Source of the DNA: Plenodomus lindquistii
Lineage: Eukaryota > Ascomycota > Dothideomycetes > Pleosporales > Leptosphaeriaceae
Reading direction: 5' to 3'
DNA: 64,000 nt
NCBI GenBank assembly: GCA_025504975.1
Contig: JANUWI010000007.1
Coordinates: 620,001 to 684,000 of the forward strand
Under the pieces are notes generated by a model. The model searched no databases. It was not told where the DNA came from and saw only the letters and a list, made by a program, of their open reading frames with translations. The translations under genes were made by a program, and so were the position numbers. Shown here in pieces: positions 20,601 through 32,494 of the stretch (positions within the stretch are counted from its first letter, which is position 1; each line of letters begins with the position of its first letter).

Positions 20601-23232
20601 ATTGCTCTTCCCCAACGCGGAAGCTAAGTTCATTCGAGGAGATGCAACCAAGGATGAGACCCTGAAAGCCCTCATTACGACAAGTGGAAAGATGATGCTG
20701 CTAGATCGCCTTCTGGGTAAACTCAAGGCCGATGGACACCGAGTCCTCATTTTCAGTCAGATGGTACATATGCTGGACATCCTGACCGACTACTTGAAGC
20801 TGCGCAACTACTCCTTCCAGCGTCTTGATGGTACTGTTCCTGCAGCAGAGAGGAAGATCGCTATTGATCACTTCAACGCTCCCGGAAGCGAGGACTACTG
20901 CTTCTTGTTGTCGACTCGAGCTGGTGGTCTTGGAATCAATTTGATGACTGCCGATACTGTTGTCATCTTTGATTCGGACTGGAACCCACAAGCTGACCTG
21001 CAAGCTATGGCTCGTGCCCATCGTATCGGGCAAACGAAACCAGTCAGTGTCTATCGTCTGGTTTCAAAAGATACTATCGAGGAAGAAATTCTGGAGCGCG
21101 CTCGAAACAAGCGCATGCTGGAATTCATCACCATTCAGCGCGGTGTGACCGACCGCCAGCAAAAGGAGCTCAACGACAAGATGAGCCGTGCTGCTGCCGA
21201 GCCAAACTCAGCTGACGATATCAACAACATCCTTAAGCGTCGTGGCCAGAAGATGTTCGAACAGTCTGGCAATCAGAAGAAGCTCGAAGAGCTTGATATC
21301 GATGCCGTTCTTGAGAATGCTGAAGAGCACAAGACCGAAGAAGCGGCTGGCCTTACCTCTGATGGTGGTGCGGAATTCCTTAAGAATTTCGAGTACACAG
21401 ACGTCAAGATTGATCTTGAGTGGGACGACATCATCCCGAAAGATGATCTTGACGCTGTCAAGGCTGATATCCAGAAGCGCAAAGAGGAGGAAGAGACCCA
21501 GAAACTCCTTGAAGAGAGTGCGCCTAGGAAACGCAAAGCTGCTGCTGCAAGTGCGCGAGAGCAACGTGCCGCAAAGAAGCGTGCTCTTGCAGCTACTCCG
21601 GTTGAGGTTGACGATGACGAGGCATCTGAAGACGACAATGTCAAGCGCGATCCCAAGCGGCCACTCAACACTAAGGAAACCCGCAACCTTGTTCGCGCCT
21701 ATGAGCGCTTTGGCTCGCTCGATGAACGTGGCGATGAAATGCTCCGCGCTGCGAAGTTGGTCGGCCGCGACATGAATGTTGTGAAGAGTACTCTGGATCA
21801 AGTCATCGCTGAGAGCACCAGGCTTGTCAAGGCGGAACAGACCAGGCTGAAGAATTTGGAAATGGAAGCCAACCGTGCGCTGACCAAGAAGGACAAGAAG
21901 GCGGTTCTTTTTGACTTCGGCCAGGTGAAGAAGCTGAATGCTGAAACGATCATCGACCGACCGGTTGAGATGCGCATTTTGAAAGAAGCCGTAGAAGCCA
22001 CTCCCGAATGGCGCAACTTCCGTGTACCCGACGCGATCAAGCCCGCCAGCTACTCGTGCCCTTGGGGCGCTCGAGAGGATGGCATGCTTTGTATCGGTAT
22101 TTCGCGTCACGGTTACGGTGCCTGGGTGCAGATCCGTGACGATGCAGAGCTTGGATTGAGCGACAAGTTCTATCTTGAGGAGCATCGAGTTGACAAGAAA
22201 GAAGAGCGTACCAAAGGTGATGAGAAGAATGCCAAGTCTCCTGGCGCTGTTCACCTCGTTCGAAGGGCGAACTATTTGCTCATGGTATTGAAAGACAAGG
22301 CTAGTCCAGATCCCAATGTCAAGCGCCTCATGGAGAACCACCATCGCAACAACAAGAAGCACCATCTCAACAACGCCCGAAGAGTCGACAAGACATCTGG
22401 TTCTGCCAGTCCGGCACCTTCTGGCGCAGTACGTAAAGTTGTGTCCCGCGAGACAGATCGACCGATGCAACGCACACACAGCAATAGCGAGAGTCGTCAT
22501 CCCGATGCTCGCAGCGACAGTCGACAGTACGACAAGAGTAGCCACGACCGTTCAAGGCACAGCGATCAGTATAGGCCATCTGATATGCATCGCAAGGAGC
22601 ATCGTGTCGAGCGCAACAGCATCGATAGGCGTACACAGCATTTGGACAGGAACGACACGCCTGAGTTCCGTCGAAAGGTCAGCACAGATGCGGACAGGCC
22701 ACGACCAAAAGAGGACCGACCGCGTCAGAAGGACGATCGTCCACGTCCCAAAGAGGAACGGCCTCGTCCTATGGAAGAACGCCCACGTTCGCACAGCCAA
22801 AGCCAAAACCAAGGCCCCAGTCGCAGTACTGAGACACCCAAGCCTAAAGACACAAAGCCCGAAGACTTGATCGAAAAGCGTCTTCGACCCGTGCGCGATA
22901 ACCTTAGCCGCCTTAAAAAGGCGACGCCTAAAAATTATCCGCAGAAGGATCAGATGATCAAGGTCCTCAAAGTGGAGCTGATTGCCATTGGCAACTACAT
23001 TCGTGTAGAGACCCGTGACAACCCAGAGTTGGAGGAGCGTCTATGGTAAGTCAATGCTCCTGCCTTTGCCTTGTGCACTGCTAATCAAGATAGGTCTTTC
23101 ACTGTCAACAACTACTGGCCTCGCGCAAGTGTCACCGTGCCCGCCATCAAGGGCATGTATCAAAAGATGTTGAGTTCTGAAAAGCCAGGCGCCAGCTCAC
23201 CACCAAGCAATGGTGTCAAAACTGGAGCGTAG
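17655..23232 (+). CDS. CHD1: CHD1-type chromatin-remodelling ATPase
   Basis: Nine exons: 17655-17661, 18088-18515, 18564-18590, 18638-18713, 18767-19096, 19143-19186, 19236-19509, 19562-23045, 23094-23232; 1602 residues. The 7-nt first exon (ATGGACT|gtgagt) joins in frame to the exon at 18088. If that intron is wrong, the start is ATG 18102, giving 1595 residues. An acidic N-terminus is followed by two chromodomains (~264-345 and ~375-425, FVKWKGLTYEFCTWEP). The SNF2 motor has Walker A DEMGLGKT (~486), the DEAH box (~595) and RAGGLGINL, QAMARAHRIGQ in the second lobe. A SANT-SLIDE DNA-binding region (~1160-1310) and a CHCT/DUF4208 domain (RLRPVRDNLSRLKKA) come last. It slides nucleosomes on transcribed genes. 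A charged Arg/Pro/Glu octapeptide repeat precedes the CHCT domain. Confidence 0.94.
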
Positions 23233-24164
23233 GCATGCACCAATATCACACCAACCATATGACGGTCAAAGCATGACAAAAAGGATATTTCAATCCGCAT
23301 CCTGGAGTTTTCGGATTTTCTCAGCGGCATAGGATATGTTCGCAGCATAGCGCAGGTGTTCGGGCTCAGTTAGACTACTCGACCCGAGTGAGTCCTGAGC
23401 AGGTTTTATTTCAAGTGCTTCTCGCTGCATTGCATAGACGCTCTATTCCGTCTAAGGTGCATTTACACGGGTTTTCTGATTCTACGCGGTGGCGCACTTA
23501 GCAAGGGGCTCGCAATCATAGTGGGCATTGCCAATCAAATCATTACATGAGACATAAAACGAACGAGGCTCTCGCGGCGGAGAGTGCCTGCTGGGGTGGT
23601 GAGCAACATCACCAGGATAGCAGTGGATATATTAGACAAGCAGTTGTGAAGCTGCAAGACGACAATGACTCTGCACATCATAAATATACATTCTTGTCGT
23701 GCCTACGTGACTGCTTTCCAGTGCCCAGGTGTGCACAAGCTCAATTCTTGCTGTCACGTGCAGCGGCAACTCTGTCGAAACGTGTTTGCACAATCAAATT
23801 TGCATTTCAAGAGCTCCCTATGAACCCCCCTCTCGAAACCAAGCGTGGGCAGGTCACGCGAGAGCAATGCCTTGTAGATCCAGCATGACGGTACCTGTGG
23901 GGAAGAGACATGTGGTGCGGTCGGGATCGTGGAGTAGCGCAAGGCGGATGACGTCCAATGACAAGGGTTCTCGAAGGATCGTGCCCATAGCGAGTGGCTA
24001 CCTAACGCTGCTGGGCTGCTCCGGTGTGCGCCATCAAGGTGTCTGCGCGTGCGACGCTCGAGAACTGTTACAAAGGGTCGTGCGACTGCCCACAAATGCT
24101 GAACAGTCGCATTATTTGAGGTTGTTCATTCATCGTTGCGTGCTGCATCCACATTGGCTCAACC
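23233..24164. other. Intergenic, CHD1 to PPN1
   Basis: 932 bp between two plus-strand genes. A 113-codon frame from ATG 23547 has no recognisable domain and I do not call it. No repeats seen. Confidence 0.45.
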
Positions 24165-26652
24165 ATGCTGAGACCGCAGACCGCGCTGATCTGCGGGCTG
24201 CTGCTTTGGGAGAGCGGCGCAAGAGCAGCCCCGCCTGCTACTGGTGCTTCAGCTGTTGGAGGTGCAGGAGAGCGGGGGAGCAAGATAAGAGAGGACGCTT
24301 TAGAGTTCCTTGGGAGTAGCGCAACGGCGACGACGAGGGCGAATGGGCGACGGCTCACAGGGAAGTTCCTTCACATTACGGGTAAGTTGGTTGCGCGCTT
24401 ATTCTCTCCTACCACCCCAATGTCCTTGGGACAGAACAGCTGCCGACGTAACGCATTACAGATTTCCACCCAGACCCGTTTTACAAGACGTACTCGAGTA
24501 CGGCGGCGGACGCGGCGTGCCACCGCGAACATGGACCGGCGGGCATATATGGCGCGGAGACTTCGGCATGCGACTCACCGTATGCGCTTATAAACCAGAC
24601 GTTCAAGTGGATAAACGACAATGTCAAAGACGACATCGACTTTGTGATATGGACGGGCGACTCGGCCCGGCACGACAACGATGAGGATCTACCACGAACG
24701 CAGAAGCAGGTCATGCAGCAGAACGAATTCATGGTGTCCAAGTTTGCAGAAGTCTTTGGGCACAAAGACCACAAGAACAGGCCTACGAATGACTTCATCA
24801 TCCCCATCGTACCGACCTTTGGCAACAACGATATCATGCCGCACAATATCTTCCTCAGTGGACCGAACAGGTGGACGATAAAGTACCTGGACATATGGCG
24901 CAAATTTATCCCAGAGGTGCAAAGACATCAGTTCCAGCAGGGAGGCTGGTTCTCCGTGGAAGTAATACCAGGAAAGCTTGCGGTTATTAGCTTGAACACC
25001 ATGTGAGCATTCCTGCAGAATTGGTGAGAATGTTGCTAACATGAGCCAGTTACTTCTTCGGCTCGAACTCCGGCGTCGACGGCTGCGCTAACAAACGCGA
25101 ACCCGGCTACGAACACATGGAATGGCTGCGTATTCAGCTCGAATACTTCCGCGAGCGCGACATCAAGGTTATGCTCATGGGCCATGTCCCGCCGGCGAGG
25201 GTTGATGGCAAGGAGAGCTGGGATGAGACTTGTTGGCAGAAATACACACTCTGGGTTCGCCAGTTCCGCGATATTATTGTGGGGAGTCTGTATGGGCATA
25301 TGAACATTGATCATTTCATGCTGCAGGACTTTGAGCAAATCAACAAGGATACTGAAAGGGGACGGATGGCTAGTGCTGCGATTGCATTGGAGCTTGAGCA
25401 AGAGATGGCTTTACTTGAGGATGGAGAAGTCACGGTCGCGTCCGCGTCGGACTACTTGATTAATCTCAGGGAGGCATGGGCACAACTTCCTTCGCCGCCG
25501 GCGAAATCGAGCAAGAGGTCACGCTCCAAGGCGTTTGATGAGGCAGAGGATGACGAGGAGGAGGAGGAACAGTCTGTCTGGGACTGGCTGGTGTCACAGG
25601 TGGCCAAAGGCAAGAAAGACGATCCAGACAGAAAGAACAAGAAGCGAGACTACCTCGAGAAGATTGGAGGCAAATACGCCGAACGCTACGCCACATCTCA
25701 CGTCGCACCCAGCGTAGTACCAAACTACTTTCCCACGCTCCGGATCATCGAGTACAACATCTCTGGCTTGGAGGACTACCAGGTCTCTACTGCGCAGACC
25801 TCTCTGCCACCTTTTGACCTCTCGTCCGAGCAGCTTCCCGTCGACGACAACGAGTTCTCGGACGACGAAGCATACTCACGAGAAATCGAGACCGTCCTCA
25901 AGCACAAGAAGAAGCACAGGGGCAGGAAAAAGAAAGAGCCAAAAAAGTACAAATTTCGCGTCCCAGACGGTCCCTCAAAATCCGCACCGCCTGGTCCAGC
26001 ATACTCACCGCAACCATTAACGTGGACAAGATATGTGCAGTACTTTGCCAACTTGACGCATATCAACAACGACTTTGTGGACTCGCAGCATGGACTACTT
26101 CGCACTGTCGGTACTAAAGTTTCGAATAACGAAGACTCCCCCCATACCATCTTTGGACTCCAGATTAGCAGGGATGGTCAGCTCAAGCACAATGGGTGGA
26201 AAGAAGGTAAACACGGTAAACACCAAGGCAAGAGGCCGAAGGAGGAACCGCACCCCAAAGAATTTGTTTTTGAAGTGGAATATGATACGCAGAAAGACAA
26301 GGGATTCAAAGATCTGACCGTCAGACGCTGGGTTGAATATGCGCGCCGAATCGGGCAAGGTGGACGCAAGAAGTCTGATATCGAAGATATCGATGCCGTC
26401 GAGGAAGATGAAGAAGAAGAAGAAGAAGAAGACGTCGATGAAGAAGGCGAAGATTTCGAAATCGAAAGCGGCAAGAAACACAAAAAGAAACATAAGAAGC
26501 ACAAGCACAAGAAGGGCAAGAAACGTGCGTCAAAGGACTGGTTTACTTTTGTCAAGAGGGCGTTTGTGGGGACCATGGACCCAGAGGATATCGAAGCGCT
26601 GTTTGAGGTTGCCGCATTTGAAGACACGCAAGAGGAGATTATTGAGCTATGA
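24165..26652 (+). CDS. PPN1: Vacuolar endopolyphosphatase (PPN1)
   Basis: Three exons (24165-24381, 24462-25002, 25050-26652) give 786 residues. The start ATG is followed by a hydrophobic stretch (ALICGLLLW, 7-15) that serves as signal anchor for a vacuolar membrane protein with a lumenal catalytic domain. The calcineurin-like metallophosphatase motifs are all present: ITDFHPD (D73, H75), WTGDSARHD, FGNNDI, GHVPP and YGHMNIDHF. The enzyme cuts internal phosphoanhydride bonds of polyphosphate. Conserved Cys residues (AACHRE, SACDSPY, DGCANKR, ETCWQK) suit a lumenal domain. The region ~535-640 and the C-terminus carry acidic Glu/Asp runs and a Lys/His-rich block (~735-755, KKHKKKHKKHKHKKGKKR), which may bind polyphosphate; that is an inference. 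The ending DWFTFVKRAFVGTMDPEDI is typical of fungal PPN1. Confidence 0.93.
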
Positions 26653-27148
26653 GCAGCATGGTTGGCGTAGCATGCATGTATGTACGATACCCAGGAGATC
26701 GTATTTGCGACGTGCGTGATCTGCATTATTTCTTGTCGTGTGAGAGAAGGAGCGAAAGAATGTTTGTATTTAGCGTTGCATAATGGAATTTTTACTTATC
26801 TACTATTAACTACCTACACCTATACTCTATCAATTTTATAACGCGCAGCTTCAATGTTCTTAACTATGTAACTGTCACTCACTGCTACTGAACCTCACAT
26901 CTGCTTTACTGTGTTCAAGTTCCACGCCCGCTCCACACAACGCGGCACTCCCCGGCCGGCGGCTCCCGTCCTCCGGCGTCAACTTTCACTGCCTGGCCGC
27001 TGCAATCCATACCCTTGACCAAACTTTCCTAAAGCAGTAATCGCGACCTGCCCGTCGGCCACAAGGACAAGCGCCGAAGGCGGGCTGCACATGCGGGTGA
27101 TCATGATCCACTCACTTTCCCGTCGTGTTGCAGTCAGTCTGTCATACA
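26653..27148. other. Intergenic, downstream of PPN1
   Basis: PPN1 3' UTR, then GC-rich sequence leading into the degenerate repeat island. No gene. Confidence 0.45.
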
Positions 27149-27568
27149 GCTGCAATCAACACCCTTTTTCAAACTTGCCTGTTTGGGTAGGCTGGATCTG
27201 CTTGAGTCCACTGTGTGTTACTCCACACGCGGGGGCAGGCAGCAGGCTGCGGGTGTGCAGTCTATAGTAGCGTCGTGTTACAGATGTTACACAGTCTATG
27301 CACGCCGCAATTGACACCTCCTCATAAAGTTACCCGTTTTGGTAGGTTGGAGCTGCTCTGTCTCCACTGCGTGTGACACGCGGTGCTGCACGCTGTGATC
27401 AACGCCTTGTGTTGAAGTTGCTGGTTTGGGCCAGTCTGACGTGTTCGACTTCATGTCGTGTACCTGGAGCTGGAACGCACTGCGATTAACATCCTTTGTT
27501 AAAGTTGCCTGTTTGGGTAGTGTGATGGATGGACCTGAGCCTAAGGCCGGGTTCAAACTTCAGTTTCC

Positions 27569-27582
27569 ATACTGCGATCAAC
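27569..27582. repeat. Target-site duplication, left copy
   Basis: atactgcgatcaac, identical to 27803-27816 on the other side of the LINE-like insertion. Confidence 0.75.
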
Positions 27583-27802
27583 CTAAGTAAACAGTATCTG
27601 GGAAGGCGAAGGAGGCTGGGTAGACGAGAGGCAACCGTCTGAGGACGAACCGGATGTTGCAGCATCCGGGCCAATCGAAAGCCCGCCGTGGCATCGCAAG
27701 GGTAACCCGCGTACAACTAAATCAGGCGCAAGCGCCGCCGTCGACTTAGCCCTAAGGGGCAGAGAGACGTTAACATAAATCAATCAATCAATCAATCAAT
27801 CA
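27583..27802 (+). mobile_element. 5'-truncated non-LTR (LINE) retrotransposon tail
   Basis: A 220-bp insertion bounded by a perfect 14-bp direct repeat and ending in an aatc tetranucleotide tail (27778-27802). One plus-strand frame is open from the left junction to a stop at 27775. It reads a charged, low-complexity C-terminus (IWEGEGGWVDERQPSEDEPD, then SGASAAVDLALRGRETLT and stop) of the kind seen at the end of fungal LINE ORF2. Severe 5' truncation, a short simple-repeat 3' tail and a TSD of this length are hallmarks of target-primed reverse transcription. It is a dead copy; nothing of the reverse transcriptase remains. The family (Tad or related) is inferred, not shown. Confidence 0.7.
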
Positions 27803-27816
27803 ATACTGCGATCAAC
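27803..27816. repeat. Target-site duplication, right copy
   Basis: Second copy of atactgcgatcaac. Removing 27583-27816 restores a continuous unit of the degenerate array. Confidence 0.75.
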
Positions 27817-27886
27817 GGATGGATAATAGTTTAAAGTTGCCTAATACAGTAATTCTTGCACCACGCGGTGTTAGTGTGTTAATTAT

Positions 27887-27986
27887 ATTTTTATTATTTT
27901 TATTATTTTTATTATTTTTATTATTTTTATTATTTTTATTATTTTTATTATTTTTATTATTTTTATTATTTTTATTATTTTTATTA
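27887..27986. repeat. Minisatellite of unit tttttatta
   Basis: About eleven almost perfect copies of a 9-bp AT-only unit. The frame it opens (Phe-Leu-Leu repeats) is a composition artefact. Confidence 0.9.
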
Positions 27987-28920
27987 ATATTTCTTTCTAA
28001 ATCTTTGCTAACTTCTACAGATGTGTGATAGTTGCCTATTGTGGTATGTCAGCCACGTGTGAGTTGAGTGACCACTTGGCACGAAGACATGTTTGCCAAC
28101 TTGTTCAGAACAAGTTGTCAACGAAGCAAAATATTGCAGTCATCGACAGGTAATGTCGCAGTTGCCTGATACAGTAAATAGAAATTTGCGGCCGCTGTAC
28201 TGTATTCATTTTCAAAGAAGCTGCCTAACTTATTAGGATCATGCAACATTGCCGTTTTCAACCGTTGTGTAAGTCTTTCCTATTGTAGTAATTCGAAAGA
28301 ACTTGGTCACATGGGCCACATGTTGATATTGTGCCCAGTTCTCGGAGACTCCTGCGAGATGAACAGGCACTATGACGGATAGCTTCAAGGACTGGCCTTG
28401 GTCTGCATGCATGCATGTGGAGAGGATCATGCACTATAGAGTGTCGCTGCCTGCGTTCAACGGATGAGCCCGATTTGTCAACTAATGTATGATTTTATGC
28501 ATCAGCCTGGCGGCTAGCAGATCTGCGACAATCGACCTCGTGTGAGGTCCTTCCTAAAGGGGTAGGTAGTTGAGGTTTGGAGTTGCACATTCTCAGAATC
28601 CGCCATCCCTTCCATGCTCCACCCTCTCCGCGATGCACGATAATGCAAAACATAGCTCGTAGTATCCAAAGTCATGCTGCTACACAGCCATCTGCGCGTG
28701 CGTGGCTGAATGACATAATGTGAGACTTTATGACCGAATGAGTTGTCGCGTGACCAACCACCTGAAGTCTACACACGACACATGGAACGGCCTTGAGATC
28801 AGACAGCACGAGCTCGCATCACCGGTGCATGTCCAATACAAGTCCATTAAGCAACAACCCTAGTAAAGCGGAATCCTTCGACCTTGCAGCAATGCGACTT
28901 CATCATCGACATCGCAAAGC
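27987..28920. other. Intergenic, repeat island to CorA-like gene
   Basis: Contains further short echoes of the array (gcagttgcctgatacagtaa near 28157, gaagctgcctaacttattag near 28217) and then ordinary upstream sequence of the CorA-like gene. No gene. Confidence 0.45.
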
Positions 28921-30776
28921 ATGGCTAGTCCCTTTCGACCAGCCGCACCTGCGGAAGACCTACCATCATACTACGAGGATCTAGGTGACGAGATCATTCA
29001 GCACTGCTTTCAAAACTTCGATGTTGAGCGCAACTTTGACTTATTCGATCGGCAGACCCGCAACCCCAAGAGCAACAACTTCTGCCTTGACTTCGGCGAG
29101 GATGATGCATATTGCGCTTTCGATCTGGACGCTCGGTCATACGAAAAGCTGCTGTCTACACCCAGGCCTACATCATTACACACGCGATGGATCAATATTT
29201 GGATGCCGTACAACCAGAAAGATCTGATGCGTACCCTGGCTGGACACTTCGACTTCACACCTCGACTTCTGGGCACCATGTGCAGTGACCCGACACCACC
29301 ACGACCTACTTCGCTGCACAAAAAGAAAAGCTCATCGACATTAAGGTCTCGTCTGAGTCACAAGTCAAGCAAGACTGACTCGATCAAAGCAAGAGCGAGA
29401 GAGGCGAATGAGGCGAATGAGGCGAATCTGGACTCGGAATCAAGCATCGGCATGAGCGAATTGATGCATTCAACACAGCTCGAGATGGTGCAAGATCTCA
29501 GTCACTATCAACTCGTCGATGATGTTTGGCACTGGTCGACGGTAGACTGGGGTCGCAGGTTCGTCAGCATCGGCTACAATTCTCTCCATAACGTGCGCAC
29601 GAAACAAACCGATGAGCACCCCGAGGATGCAGACAGAAGCCAAGACATGCCTCATGGAAAGCGCATCTGGCGATGGCTTCTGTTGTGTGAAGACAAGACC
29701 GTCATCTCAATCTCCGAGGACCCGTTCCCTTTCGTCAACGATGAGCTCCGTGCCGCAGATCTGAGGATGCTTTTCACCACGCGAAGGAACCTTGTAAATG
29801 TCTTTAGACAACTGACGAAAGCTCCAACACCATTGAGAGATGCCGCGCTCACTCAGCTGCCTATACGACAACGTGTTGGTAACAGTGAAGAAGAGACTGT
29901 ACATCGGACGACTGATGCTCCAGGGCTCCTCTTCTACTACCTGTTCGAAGACTGGGGCTCCACCTTCAATCTCATATCTCGCCGAGAGCAAGGATATGCC
30001 ATGGAGTTGGACCGCTTGGTGTGTCAGCAATCTTTCTAAATACAGCACGGGTTTTGCTGACTTGTACACAGCGAAAGGAGATGTTGGACAAAGCCAGCTT
30101 GACCCATGTCGATCAGCTTCACCACATCGGCTGCCAACTCGCAGTTCTCAAACGCGTCTACCAAAGCTACGAGCTGATCATCGAGCGCGTCCTCAAGAAG
30201 CAAGAAGCCACCCTTGCCTCCCTGAAGAACTCACGCATTCTGTCTGGGCATGAGTCTCTCGCCTCCTCGCAGCCTAACACTGGCACTCACGGTCCCACGA
30301 TGCCTGAAGCCGACAGCCTGCTCGGTGTATCACTCAGCTCAGCTGCACGTGTGCGCTTCGAACGCCTCAAAGACCGCATCAATCTCTACGCACTGAGCGA
30401 GATTCAAGAATGTCTCGACCAGAAAGACTCTCTCGTGATGATGAACTTCAATCTCATCGCCATCAAAGAGTCCTTCTCCGTCGAGCGTCTGACATGGGTC
30501 ACATTGCTACTCGCCAAGATTACAATCCTATTCACGCCCGTCACGCTGATGACGGGGTACTTTAGCATTCAGTTCAAGAACACCGAGTTTGAGATTAGGA
30601 ACTTTTGGTGGACGTTTGCGATTGTGTTTGGAGTGAGTATAGGGTTGTTGTTTCTATTTAGTCTTGTGAGTGGGACGTTTGAGGGTAAGATTATTACGAA
30701 GAGTTGGAGTCGGAAGGCGGTGGATGGGGGGCGGAGGTATCTGGGCCAGAGAGTGAAGAAGGGGAAGTCGCATTGA
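28921..30776 (+). CDS. CorA-like membrane protein lacking the GMN motif
   Basis: Two exons (28921-30018, 30072-30776; 53-nt intron) give 600 residues. The soluble N-terminal ~450 residues resemble fungal CorA-like proteins (WINIWMPYNQKDLMRTLAGHF, WHWSTVDWGRRFVSIGYNSL, RIWRWLLLCEDKTVISI). A long helical region follows, with RFERLKDRINLYALSEIQE before the membrane part. Two C-terminal membrane helices (~496-520 and ~535-560) are separated by MTGYFSIQF. Canonical Mg2+ channels have Gly-Met-Asn at the end of the first helix; here the position reads Tyr-Phe-Ser. The fold is CorA/ZntB-like but the transported ion, if any, cannot be inferred. The gene borders a repeat-rich region. A basic tail (KSWSRKAVDGGRRY) ends the protein. 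Confidence 0.8.
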
Positions 30777-31058
30777 GATCTGCTAGGGTGGGATAACCTA
30801 GACACAGTGATCACAGACAGAAGATGGCTGGGTAGGTCTTTTGCAATAACGTAAGAAATACAGAATACAAGCTGCTTCTGTAATTAAGAGCCTGTGGCGT
30901 TGGTCGAGTCGTGTTGATGAACTCCGGGTTGACACGGTGTGTTGCAGGTGATTTGGAGCAGTGCAGCGGACCCCGTTCCGATTCAATCCCGCCCGCTCCC
31001 CGATTTTTTTGGCTGTGACGAACAGGCCCCAACAAACATTACTCACATCAGCACCACC

Positions 31059-32494
31059 ATGGCTGAACCAGATGTGAAGGCCGCCCCAGCGAGCGGCGCC
31101 TCCACTGGGCCCGGCAAACCTGAAAGGCCACCAAACCCAGTGTGGAGAATGATGGGTGAGTCGCCCGTCTCATGTTGTCTGCTCTGATTCTAACCGTCGC
31201 AGGTCTGCCTAATATCCGCATGAGGCTCCCCTCACGCAACTGGATGATCTTCCTCTCTGTGACTGGATCATGGACCGCCGCCGTAATGTACGATCGCCGT
31301 CAGAAGAAGCGCATACAACAAAAGTGGGCAAAGGTTGTGGAGGATATTGCAAAAGAGCCGCTCGACACCCATCAACTACCACGCAAACTCACCGTATACA
31401 TATCTGCACCGCCAATGGACGGACTGGTAGCAGCGCGCGATCACTTTCACGAATACGTCAAGCCAATCCTCATCGCCGCGGCGCTGGACTGGGATGCGAT
31501 TGAGGGGCGGAGAGAGGGCGATGTCAGAGCTGGAATCGCAGAGCGGATACGAAAACTGCGCAAGCGGAGGGGCGAGCCTACAACTGAGCCGATAGAAGAA
31601 GGACTCGAGGAGGAAATTGAGGCCCTGAGACAAAGAGCTGGAGTCCGGGAGTGGAGCGGGCCTGCTGGAGACATCGTTATAGGAAGACACACCTGGAAAG
31701 AGTATGTGAGAGGGCTACATGAGGGCTGGCTAGGACCAGTGGATACACCTGCGCCTGTAATAGCGCCTACTGAGACCCCGATCGCACCAATCGAGCCATC
31801 AGCGCCTGCTCCTGAGCCAGCTCAATTGGCTGGAGACCCTTCAACACCCGCAAACACGGACGATGCATCGCCGATTGCTGTGCACGAGACACCCAAGGTC
31901 GAAGAAGAGAAACCGAAAGAGGAGGAGAAGAAGTCCAAGAAGAAGAAACAACCCGCCCCCTTCATTACAACGGCCGAATACCAACACGCCACACTCTCCC
32001 ACAACTGCCCTCAGGCGCTTGGCCCTGTCGCAGTAATTCCTTTCCCGCACCTGCTTGGTTTCCTGAACTTTCCGATCCGCCTGTATCGTTTCTTGAACAA
32101 GAGACAAGCAGCCGATGTCATTGGCCGAGAGACAGCAGCCGCTGTGCTGGCATCATACCGACCATTTGAGTCTGCACGAGAGGCATCTGCGACCAACGAC
32201 GAGGAGGGACACAGCAGTGCACAATGGGAGCAACAACGACTGCTCGCACATGAAGAACCTGACTGGCATAAGAAGTCCAAGATACGTGAGGAAGGCGAAA
32301 CAAAGGAGAGGACATGGTTAGATGAGATGGTCCTTGATCCCCGCATCGCAGAGCGCATGAGGAGATTCGCGCTAGACGTTGAGGTCGAAGATCGCGCGAA
32401 GAACGTGGCATTCGAGCCAAAGGAATCATGGTTCTCGTCATTGTGGCCAAAGGAGAAGAAGAAGGGCGCATGGGAGGGGTTGACTGATGAGTGA
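31059..32494 (+). CDS. TIM54: Mitochondrial inner-membrane translocase subunit Tim54
   Basis: Two exons (31059-31155, 31203-32494; 47-nt intron) give 462 residues. After a Pro/Ala-rich lead, NPVWRMMGLPNIRMRLPSRN begins the conserved Tim54 N-terminus, followed by a membrane helix (WMIFLSVTGSWTAAVMY, ~46-62). The intermembrane-space part contains LPRKLTVYISAPPMDGLVAA, VKPILIAAALDWDAIEGRREGDVR, VIGRHTWKEYVRGLHEGWLG and, later, PLGPVAVIPFPHLLGFLNFPIRLYRFLNKR-type family segments. A disordered Pro/Glu/Lys segment (~190-265) interrupts them. Tim54 scaffolds the TIM22 complex that inserts carrier proteins into the inner membrane. The TIM54 and SGT2 genes lie in tandem; both act in membrane-protein targeting, but that may be coincidence. 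Confidence 0.9.

Larger units (their letters stand above)
27149..27870. repeat. Degenerate tandem repeat array
   Basis: A ~70-bp unit recurs at about 27149, 27304, 27390, 27478 and 27804. Each copy has a (c/t)gatcaac-like start, then 13-18 bp, then (t)aaagttgcctgtttgggtag. Copies one and two share also the next ~35 bp (ctggatctgct..tccactg.gtgt) and a preceding gtcgtgtt(g/a)cag segment. Differences are mostly C-to-T and G-to-A transitions (cgatcaac, cgattaac, caatcaac, tgatcaac), as repeat-induced point mutation would leave. The fifth copy is split by a retrotransposon tail. Origin of the unit unknown. Confidence 0.6.

Noticed and set aside
21208..22545. 445-codon minus-strand frame
   Set aside because: It is exactly antisense to the CHD1 coding exon; the protein shows no domain and reflects the codon bias of the sense gene.
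23547..23888. 113-codon frame from an ATG between CHD1 and PPN1
   Set aside because: No domain, no splice signals, no context supporting a gene.
27819..28028. Hydrophobic Phe-Leu-Leu frame that resembles a membrane protein
   Set aside because: Translation of the tttttatta minisatellite.
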